The notes below the pieces were generated by a model, which saw only the letters and a program-made list of their open reading frames with translations, searched no databases and had not been told where the DNA came from. Positions 1 to 5,861 of a DNA stretch of 9,282 bases are shown in pieces. This DNA comes from Promethearchaeota archaeon (GTDB lineage: Archaea > Asgardarchaeota > Lokiarchaeia > Sigynarchaeales > SOKP01): contig JAEOTV010000200.1 of the NCBI GenBank assembly GCA_016839635.1, positions 1 to 9,282 on the forward strand, written 5' to 3'. Position numbers and translations under genes: made by a program. Each line of letters starts with the position of its first letter. The first letter of the stretch is position 1.

Positions 1-342
1 ACTAGAAAGAATCTCGGACTCACCACAAATTCTCAGTTAATGTTAGTAAGCGATTCAGAAACAAAAGAAATAAGAATCATGCCCATTGGATTAAAAAGCG
101 AAGGAAACCTAGTGAAGTTGAGAGTAATAATGAAGGATGTGCCAGGTGCCTTAGCGAAGATACTTGATATTTTTGCAGAAGAGGAAATTGGCTTAGTATA
201 TAGTGAAGCTGTAATTGTTGAAAAAGATAAAACAGCAGTATGGACCGCGATATCAGAAAATCCAAAGGATTTGGATAAATTAAAAAGTATTTTAACAGAT
301 AAAGGAGAAGCTATTGAAGTTACTTTTTCTCCTTTAGATTAG
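1..342 (+). CDS. AbrB-like / ACT-domain regulator, 5' end outside window
   Basis: The frame is open from base 1, so the first Met in the window (base 40) is probably not the start. The residues before and around it (RKNLGLTTNSQLMLV, then KEIRIMPI) read like the second half of a SpoVT-AbrB swapped-hairpin DNA-binding domain, whose usual pattern is a 'kLGLk.gd.l.v' strand followed by 'g.i.i.p'. From about residue 36 of the visible part, an ACT domain follows: LRVIMKDVPGALAKILDIF is the typical first strand and helix with the D-x-PG turn. ACT domains bind amino acids or other small ligands, often as dimers. The likely role is a small-ligand-responsive, AbrB-type DNA-binding regulator; the target is unknown. 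The gene ends 45 bp before the next start, with a T-rich stretch and a TATA-like box between them, so it is probably a separate transcription unit. The ACT call is firm. The AbrB call rests on about 30 residues. Confidence 0.8.
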   Translation, partial: TRKNLGLTTNSQLMLVSDSETKEIRIMPIGLKSEGNLVKLRVIMKDVPGALAKILDIFAEEEIGLVYSEAVIVEKDKTAVWTAISENPKDLDKLKSILTDKGEAIEVTFSPLD

Positions 343-352
343 GATTTAATTA

Positions 353-366
353 TTTTTTATAAATAT
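353..366 (+). promoter_or_regulatory. TATA-like box before coiled-coil gene
   Basis: TTTTTTATAAATAT lies about 30 bp before the GTG at 391. An archaeal TATA box at this distance would place transcription start close to the start codon and give a very short leader. The T run may also help end transcription of the upstream gene. It is a pattern match only, in a very AT-rich background. Confidence 0.4.
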
Positions 367-390
367 TCATTTATTATTTTGGTGTGATTG

Positions 391-1251
391 GTGGCGAAAA
401 AGAAAAAAAAGGAGAAGAGGAAAAAACTTCAAGATAGTGATGAAATTGATGAAGAAATTTCTGAATATTCATTAGATTCAGCGTTACACTCGGCTAAAAA
501 TACAGAAACGACATTACAAACATTATTAAAAGGAGTATCTGAAGGACAAGGATATGTAAAACCTCAAAAGGAAGGAGATGTAAAGATTACACCGCAATTA
601 ACACATGAATCGCGAAGTAAGATTGCTGAAGCTTATGTCTTAGAAGATGTTCCATTAGTCCAAAGAACGAAGGATGAAAAAAAGCCAAGAACTAAGTTGA
701 TTGCTGAGGATAGTAAGGAGAAAATAAAACCAACCCCTTCAAAAGCCCAATCGGAAGTCACCCCAGCACCACCAGCTCAATCAACCACTACTCCTTCAAA
801 AACCCAATCGGAAGTCGCCCCAGCACCACTAGCTCAACCAACTACTATTCCTTCAACTAAACAAGAACCTTCATTTATTAAACAAAAAAATATTTATTAC
901 AAATTAACAGAGTTTTTTGAAGGTCTTTTATCGAGTTATAATGAGAATTATGATAGATGGGAAATGTCGATTTCAAATATCCTCACGATCCTAAGAAAGA
1001 TGCGAAAAATTACAAAGAAAAACACTGATGATTTAGTTCTTTCAATTAATAATGTTTATAATAAAATACAGGTCAATTTAGAACAATTTAAAGTTAAACG
1101 AGATGAAATTGAGAGAATCGCTGATGTAGATATTCAATCTATGTCTGGAGAGTTTAAAAGAGTCTTAGGAATGCTTGAGTTACAGATTAAGGAATATCAA
1201 TTAAAAAGAGTTACAGATGAATTTATTCACGAAATAAAAAATTTATACTGA
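391..1251 (+). CDS. Lys-rich, Pro/Thr-repeat coiled-coil protein, unknown function
   Basis: I do not recognise a family. The protein is about 286 residues in three parts. First is a strongly basic N-terminus (AKKKKKEKRKK). Next is a charged, low-complexity middle containing two and a part copies of a 19-residue Pro/Thr/Ser/Gln repeat (about residues 116-158). Last is a C-terminal region of about 125 residues (about 162-286) with long amphipathic helices and few helix breakers, likely a coiled coil or helical bundle. There is no signal peptide or membrane helix. The start is GTG at 391, preceded by a GGTGTGA ribosome-binding-like sequence; the adjacent in-frame TTG at 388 directly follows a stop codon and is the only upstream alternative. 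The actin-family gene follows 59 bp downstream on the same strand. A disordered linker joining a basic tip to a coiled coil would suit a scaffold or filament partner, but that is inference from architecture and context. Confidence 0.75.
   Translation: MAKKKKKEKRKKLQDSDEIDEEISEYSLDSALHSAKNTETTLQTLLKGVSEGQGYVKPQKEGDVKITPQLTHESRSKIAEAYVLEDVPLVQRTKDEKKPRTKLIAEDSKEKIKPTPSKAQSEVTPAPPAQSTTTPSKTQSEVAPAPLAQPTTIPSTKQEPSFIKQKNIYYKLTEFFEGLLSSYNENYDRWEMSISNILTILRKMRKITKKNTDDLVLSINNVYNKIQVNLEQFKVKRDEIERIADVDIQSMSGEFKRVLGMLELQIKEYQLKRVTDEFIHEIKNLY
736..865 (+). repeat. In-frame 57-bp tandem repeat, 2 copies plus partial
   Basis: Copies start at 736, 793 and 850 (the last is partial), with an exact 57-bp spacing that marks each at CCTTC. 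The two full copies differ at only a few positions and encode the 19-residue units PSKAQSEVTPAPPAQSTTT and PSKTQSEVAPAPLAQPTTI. Because 57 is divisible by three, copy-number change would lengthen or shorten the linker of the coiled-coil protein without breaking the frame. Confidence 0.9.
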
Positions 1252-1310
1252 TTGGTTAGTTTTCACCATTTAAAAAATAATGTAAAGGGATATTTTTAGA
1301 TAATATTGCT

Positions 1311-2501
1311 ATGTCATCTACAGAAAAAGATCAGTTACGTCCACTTATTATTGATATTGGTAGTAAAAATTTAAGAATGGGTTGGGCAGGAGATGATTTT
1401 CCAGATATTATAGCACCAAGTGTTTATGTTGACAAAAGAGACTATTTATTTACATCGGATGTAATTGATGGCCTCGAGGATATATATATTACAGAAAAAA
1501 ATATTGAAAGCCATTTATTTGGTCATCAAGCATTAAAGTACTCTAATATCCTTAAAATTCATGAATTCCGAAAGGAAAGTAATTTTAATGTTTTTATGAA
1601 ATTCTTTTATCATCATTATAAACAATTAGAAATAGCAGAAGAAAATCATTTTAAACAGCCAATTATAATAATAACTCCTTTTTTCATGTCAGAGTTAGAA
1701 AAAACAAGACTACAGGATATATTCTTCAATATTTTTGATTTCCCTTCATTATTGTTCTTATCTGAAAGCCAAGGAATATTAGCTACACTACGTAAAACAA
1801 GTGGTGTAGTTATAAGTATGGGAGAAATTAATACGATTATTACCACATTTTTGCATGGATTCTCAAATGCAATGGCAAGGGATATATATCCGATTGCTGG
1901 TAAGGATTTGACAAATTATTTATTGAATTTAATTTTATCAAAAAAAGGATCTGGAAAAACAATTTATCTTGATAAAATGATTGCTAATGAAATTAAAGAA
2001 AAATTATCTGTATGTGTGATAGATCCAGAAGGTGAGACAAGACGAATTAAAGACGGTTTAACTAAATATAACAGAAATATCGATTTGCCTGATGGGACCT
2101 GTTTAGAAGTCAATACAGAGAGATTTATGCTAACTGAACCATTATTTAACCCCTCAATAATTCATATTGATTACATAGGATTACCTGAAGCAATTTCTAA
2201 AGTAATAAAATTTTGGGATCGCGAAAATTGGGAGGTTATATTACCCAACATAATCCTAGCGGGAGGTGGTAGTTTAATTCCTGGTTTGGATCTAAGGTTA
2301 AAAACTGAAATTGCAAAAAATTTTTCAGAAAGATTAAAAGATAAAATCACGGTTTTGGGTGTTTCAGGAAGGGAAAATGTTGGCTGGATTGGAGCTTCTG
2401 TTTTATGGGCTCAAGAAAAACTCAATAAAGGGTGGATTCAGAATCCAAAACATAAAGATTCTGAACAAGAACAAGAATTTGAAAGTGTTGATCAAAATTA
2501 A
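1311..2501 (+). CDS. Actin-family protein (Asgard actin-related protein)
   Basis: At 396 residues it is slightly longer than actin (375) and aligns along the whole length. The phosphate-1 loop is IIDIGSKN followed by GWAGDDFP (residues 13-31; actin has DNGSG then GFAGDDAP). Other matches are AGKDLTNYLL (196-205; actin AGRDLTDYL), NEIKEKL, LPDG and ERF (259-262 and just after), LAGGGSLIPG (316-325; actin LSGGTTMYPG) and VGWIGASVL near the C-terminus (actin VWIGGSIL). The phosphate-2 loop is altered: SMGEIN at 169-174 stands where actin has DSGDGV, so the counterparts of D154, D157 and G158 are S169, E172 and I173; actin G15 and K18 are K19 and R22. Nucleotide binding looks possible, while normal ATP hydrolysis looks doubtful. 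The D-loop region is divergent, and the last 20 residues are a charged tail unlike actin's C-terminus. The gene follows the coiled-coil gene by 59 bp and precedes the CHAT-like gene by 24 bp. It is surely actin superfamily, and more actin-like than MreB or crenactin by these motifs. The start ATG has no clear Shine-Dalgarno. Confidence 0.93.
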   Translation: MSSTEKDQLRPLIIDIGSKNLRMGWAGDDFPDIIAPSVYVDKRDYLFTSDVIDGLEDIYITEKNIESHLFGHQALKYSNILKIHEFRKESNFNVFMKFFYHHYKQLEIAEENHFKQPIIIITPFFMSELEKTRLQDIFFNIFDFPSLLFLSESQGILATLRKTSGVVISMGEINTIITTFLHGFSNAMARDIYPIAGKDLTNYLLNLILSKKGSGKTIYLDKMIANEIKEKLSVCVIDPEGETRRIKDGLTKYNRNIDLPDGTCLEVNTERFMLTEPLFNPSIIHIDYIGLPEAISKVIKFWDRENWEVILPNIILAGGGSLIPGLDLRLKTEIAKNFSERLKDKITVLGVSGRENVGWIGASVLWAQEKLNKGWIQNPKHKDSEQEQEFESVDQN

Positions 2502-2525
2502 TAATTATAAAATCATAAAATACCT

Positions 2526-5117
2526 ATGTCTGCTAGTACAGAATTAAAACAAGAGTTTTTAACTAATTTCCAAAATAAAATTATAACTGCTCGAAAGCTG
2601 CTATACACAGCTAATCATTTATGGGCCTCAAAATTACTTGATGATCTAAGTTTTGAAATAGCGAAGAATGATTGGCTTGATATTCAAAAAAAACACCAAT
2701 TAATAATGATTATTTCCAATTCCTGGTGGTTGTATTTAAATTCATTAGTTAAACATAGGGAAGGAAAAGTAGATATTGATTTAATCAGATATATTGATGC
2801 TTATAAAAGATTCTTTTCGTTTTTATCTAAATTAGATGATTTTTATTTATTTAATAATTTCTGCACAAATCTTCTTCAAGAATTCATAAAGTTAGAGGAA
2901 CTTTCACAAACAGGAATAACTAAATTTATTAATTCTTTTTCAGCAAAATTGCATGAGAGGGATGATTTTCAAAGATTGTTTGAATTACAGATACTACAAA
3001 TCTTTTTAAGAAAATCAGTAGTTCCTTCAGAATACTTTCATTTGAGTATGCAGAGCATAGGAAAAACAATATTTAAAATAGAACCAAGTAAACGACCATT
3101 ATTTATTTATATATTATTAGAAAATGTATGTTTAAAATATAAATTAATGGAAGATTCTGCTGAATTTGTACGACTAATCAATAAAATTTTAATAAACAGA
3201 CTTCCAGGTTATTTAAAAAACGAGTTTAGCAGTATCAGCAGAATTTCAATTAATGAAAGAAGTTTTAATACTATTTTAGTTGATCTTGAAGAATTAGTTT
3301 ATTACTTAAACGATATCAGTGAATATTCTTGGATTATTATCTTCATTCGAAATATATTTTTTAAAATGCAAGAATATCAATCATTTGGAGATGCTGTCAC
3401 CTACATTAGGAAATTTATAGATTTTTCAATTGATAGAAATCGTTTTGAAATTGCTTATGAAATATATGATTTCTTAGAAGATCTGTTTATGTATAAAACT
3501 GATTTATCATATGATAACATTCTGATTGAATTATGGGTTGAGGCATGCAAAAAGTTTGTGGATATGAAAGAAAAGAAATATCTACTCCAATCTTTAGAAA
3601 AACTAAATAATCACTTAAAATTACCTCAAACAAATGCTCAACTCTTTCATTATTTTTATACATGCAATATCCTCTGGCAATTTAAATCTATGTTCTTTTC
3701 TTTGGAACAGAAAGATTTTTGGAGAATGATGTTTTATCGTGCTCTTTTTGAGGAACAAAATTATAACATATCACAGAAGTTACTCCTATATTTAGATGAG
3801 GATCTTAGTAAAAAACTAGCAGATCTGAGAGGAATATATTCTGAAACCGAATCTATGAGAAAAGAAATATACACTTTTGACGATCAAAACAATCAAAAGC
3901 AATCTTTCCACAAAGATTTTAGTATAAAGCAGTTAATACTAAGAATAAACTCTGATGGGATGATCTCATATAGAATAATTTCGGTTAATAATGAAATCAT
4001 TCAAGGTACAATTGTTAATGAATTCTGGAATGATTCTCAACTGATTGAAATTTATAACGAACTTTTTTATGAATCAGAATATCGGAAATACAATTTCATT
4101 TTAAAAGAATTTGGTGAATTACTGTATATATTTCTCCCAAAATTAATTCGAGATTTTTTTAAATCATTTAAAATTGAGAGTATAAATCTAACACCACAAA
4201 TTTATTTTATATTAGATAATATGACAATCCCCTTCGATCTTATTTATGATAATAATTTTTTCTTATTAAAATATTCAAGTGGATATAAAATAGGTGATGT
4301 ACCACTTGGTGGTGTTGCCTTTGAAGATGAAGAGTCCAGTATACCTCTAATTGATACATCTAATAAAGTGTTTAATGTTTTAGTGATTGAATCAATTAAT
4401 TCTAAAAATCCTGTAAAGTGGAATGAAAAATCTAAACAAAAAGAATTAATTTATCCTTTTCAGGCTGGAGCAGAGGAATTAAATCACATAATAAATTTTT
4501 TTAATCAAAGAAATGAAATTAACCAAATGGCTATTTTATTAGGTGATAATTCAACCCGGGAAAATATTTTATCAAATTTATCAACTGATATGTATCATAT
4601 TATAGTATTTGTAGGAAATATTTTTTACTCAAAATGGAGCCCTAAAAATAGTTTTTTCCTTACAAATGATAATCAAATTTTAACTTTTAATGAAATTAGC
4701 CATATTTTATGCCACATTAATTCTAAAATCCCACCCTTATTAGTTTTTAATTCGCAGGTTTATGATATTGATGGTAAAAAATTAAGAAACACTTTGACAA
4801 CATTCGGTGAAATTGTTGCTCAATTTAACTACTATAGGATAACTGGAATTGTCTCAAAAAATTATCCCATTTTTAATGAAGAAACAAAACAAATCATCTC
4901 AAATTTCTTTGTGAATTTCTTTAACAATAATAGTCAAGGTGTTTCACTTTTGAAGGCACGTCAACAATGCATTGCAAATAAAATGGAAAAACTTGTCGAA
5001 CAACAAGTTAAAGATTCGAGTACAGATACGGGTATTAAGCACATAGATTTACGAAGTAGTTTAGCCATCTCCAGTTACTTAATGTTCGGAATGCCTTGGA
5101 AAAAAATCGGCTCTTGA
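2526..5117 (+). CDS. Helical-repeat protein with degenerate CHAT (caspase-like) domain
   Basis: An 863-residue protein. Residues 1 to about 450 are almost all helical, with TPR-like stretches such as the pairs of helices around AYEIYDFLEDLF; exact repeats cannot be assigned by eye. Residues about 465-860 follow the CHAT domain plan. Visible elements are the strand-helix start (KQLILRINSDG), a helix like 'lg..Ly..l' (EFGELLYIFLPKL), the IYFILDNMTIPFDLIYD segment (559-575) matching 'l.i.pdg.l..lPfeaL', and the C-terminal 'p..AL..Ar' helix (SLLKARQQC) and 'faiyG.p' end (YLMFGMPW). CHAT domains belong to the caspase/separase clan and use a His-Cys dyad. Here the His position reads FVGN (N698) where active members have 'faGHG', and the Cys position reads VFNSQV (S743/Q744) where they have 'lnaC'. 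Protease activity is therefore unlikely. The 24-bp gap after the actin-family gene suggests co-transcription. Function is unknown; a protein-binding scaffold is a reasonable guess. Confidence 0.75.
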   Translation: MSASTELKQEFLTNFQNKIITARKLLYTANHLWASKLLDDLSFEIAKNDWLDIQKKHQLIMIISNSWWLYLNSLVKHREGKVDIDLIRYIDAYKRFFSFLSKLDDFYLFNNFCTNLLQEFIKLEELSQTGITKFINSFSAKLHERDDFQRLFELQILQIFLRKSVVPSEYFHLSMQSIGKTIFKIEPSKRPLFIYILLENVCLKYKLMEDSAEFVRLINKILINRLPGYLKNEFSSISRISINERSFNTILVDLEELVYYLNDISEYSWIIIFIRNIFFKMQEYQSFGDAVTYIRKFIDFSIDRNRFEIAYEIYDFLEDLFMYKTDLSYDNILIELWVEACKKFVDMKEKKYLLQSLEKLNNHLKLPQTNAQLFHYFYTCNILWQFKSMFFSLEQKDFWRMMFYRALFEEQNYNISQKLLLYLDEDLSKKLADLRGIYSETESMRKEIYTFDDQNNQKQSFHKDFSIKQLILRINSDGMISYRIISVNNEIIQGTIVNEFWNDSQLIEIYNELFYESEYRKYNFILKEFGELLYIFLPKLIRDFFKSFKIESINLTPQIYFILDNMTIPFDLIYDNNFFLLKYSSGYKIGDVPLGGVAFEDEESSIPLIDTSNKVFNVLVIESINSKNPVKWNEKSKQKELIYPFQAGAEELNHIINFFNQRNEINQMAILLGDNSTRENILSNLSTDMYHIIVFVGNIFYSKWSPKNSFFLTNDNQILTFNEISHILCHINSKIPPLLVFNSQVYDIDGKKLRNTLTTFGEIVAQFNYYRITGIVSKNYPIFNEETKQIISNFFVNFFNNNSQGVSLLKARQQCIANKMEKLVEQQVKDSSTDTGIKHIDLRSSLAISSYLMFGMPWKKIGS

Positions 5118-5185
5118 ATGAATATAGATTTTTTAGCAAATAGCAATAAATAAAAAATATTAATATAACTATAATTTAAAGTATG

Positions 5186-5197
5186 TATTATAAAATA
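5186..5197 (+). promoter_or_regulatory. TATA-like box before PLD-fold gene
   Basis: TATTATAAAATA is centred about 25 bp before the proposed ATT start at 5218, which is the archaeal TATA-to-initiation distance. If real, the mRNA would begin near the start codon, and the PLD-fold gene could be transcribed apart from the upstream gene. The rest of the 100-bp gap after the CHAT-like gene is AT-rich with no other recognisable element. Confidence 0.35.
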
Positions 5198-5217
5198 GAA
5201 AAAAGAGTTGATACAAA

Positions 5218-5757
5218 ATTTCGTCTGACCGCCTTATAGAACTAAGAATTCAAAATAAGAAGTTGCAGCAACAAATAGCAAACTTGGAGGATAAGATTTT
5301 GTCATTAGTAGGAATGGTAAATATAGAGTCTTCGGGAGGCGAGGAAAAAAAAAATGTTTTGAATGATCTTTTGATTAATTTGATTAATTCAACAAATGAT
5401 CAAATAAATATAATAACTCCACGTATCGATGGTTTTTATGCTAAAGAACTCAAAAGAACTGTTGAGCGTGGGATTCCAGTGCTTCTAATTACTAATGATA
5501 GAAGTGATATCCCTAAAGATTATATGCAGATTTATGATGATTTAAAGCTTACACAAGGGATAAGTGTAATAAATAATCCCAATGTAAAATTTCTATTGGT
5601 ATTTAATACTGACCAAGCTATTTATGCGGGAGGATCTTTAGATAAAGAAGAGTTAACAAAATCTATTCTAATTGTTACAAAAATTCAGGAAAAGACGAAA
5701 TTAAGATTGATTGCAGAAATTTTTTCCTTAATGCTTCCTACGTTTATGAGAAAATAG
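5218..5757 (+). CDS. Coiled coil plus degenerate phospholipase-D-fold protein
   Basis: The first conventional start in frame is TTG at 5263 (164 residues), but the frame is open back to 5212 and the upstream codons read SSDRLIELRIQNKKL, which continues the coiled coil QQQIANLEDKILSLV. I therefore place the start at ATT 5218 (179 residues). Its leader TGATACAAAATT matches the leader and start of the downstream methyltransferase gene, TGATACAAAATG, at the same spacing. The coiled coil spans about residues 4-33. From about residue 55 there is a PLD-like alpha/beta domain: INIITPRIDG, then a helix, then GIPVLLITND. The HKD-like region is N122-V-K124, then D132 and G139-S140-L-D142. The D-x6-GS part fits the family, but His is Asn and the K-to-D spacing is three residues long. 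Lipase or nuclease activity is unlikely; a binding role is more likely, as in the PLD-like C-terminal domains of TrmB-type regulators, which is a distant resemblance only. No membrane segment is seen. Confidence 0.7.
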   Translation: MSSDRLIELRIQNKKLQQQIANLEDKILSLVGMVNIESSGGEEKKNVLNDLLINLINSTNDQINIITPRIDGFYAKELKRTVERGIPVLLITNDRSDIPKDYMQIYDDLKLTQGISVINNPNVKFLLVFNTDQAIYAGGSLDKEELTKSILIVTKIQEKTKLRLIAEIFSLMLPTFMRK

Positions 5758-5758
5758 A

Positions 5759-5785
5759 ATTTTACTTTTTTCTTCTTTCATTTTA
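5759..5785 (+). terminator. T-rich transcription stop after PLD-fold gene
   Basis: A pyrimidine run with several T tracts (TTTTAC, TTTTTTC, TTCTTTCATTTT) directly follows the stop codon. Archaeal RNA polymerase terminates at T-rich tracts without needing a hairpin. It probably separates the actin/CHAT/PLD genes from the methyltransferase gene. Confidence 0.5.
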
Positions 5786-5806
5786 CCCGGAGTTAATCTT
5801 TTTCAA

Positions 5807-5836
5807 TTTAATTAATTAAAAAATTAAAATTTTTGA
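5807..5836 (+). promoter_or_regulatory. Probable AT-rich promoter of methyltransferase gene
   Basis: TTTAATTAATTAAAAAATTA and the adjoining TTAAAATTTTTG lie 25-55 bp before the ATG at 5862, in the gap after a T-rich stop. One of these is likely the TATA box, but the exact element cannot be fixed because the whole stretch is A/T. Confidence 0.35.
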
Positions 5837-5861
5837 ATGTAATTCATATACATGATACAAA

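Noticed and set aside
77..265. Antisense open frame within the AbrB/ACT gene
   Set aside because: The sense strand encodes a clear ACT domain; the antisense product is low-complexity hydrophobic.
1646..1846. Antisense open frame within the actin-family gene
   Set aside because: It lies inside a strongly conserved coding region and has no start-site support.
1920..1970. P-loop-like KKGSGKT in the actin-family protein
   Set aside because: It lacks the Gly/Ala required five residues before GK and aligns with an ordinary surface stretch of actin before KEKL, so it is not a Walker A site.
2359..2547. Open frame of 62 codons across the actin/CHAT gene junction
   Set aside because: It overlaps two well-supported genes in another frame and its product has no recognisable pattern.
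5118..5153. 11-codon open frame directly after the CHAT-like gene
   Set aside because: It is too short to support, has no ribosome binding site of its own, and similar frames are expected by chance.
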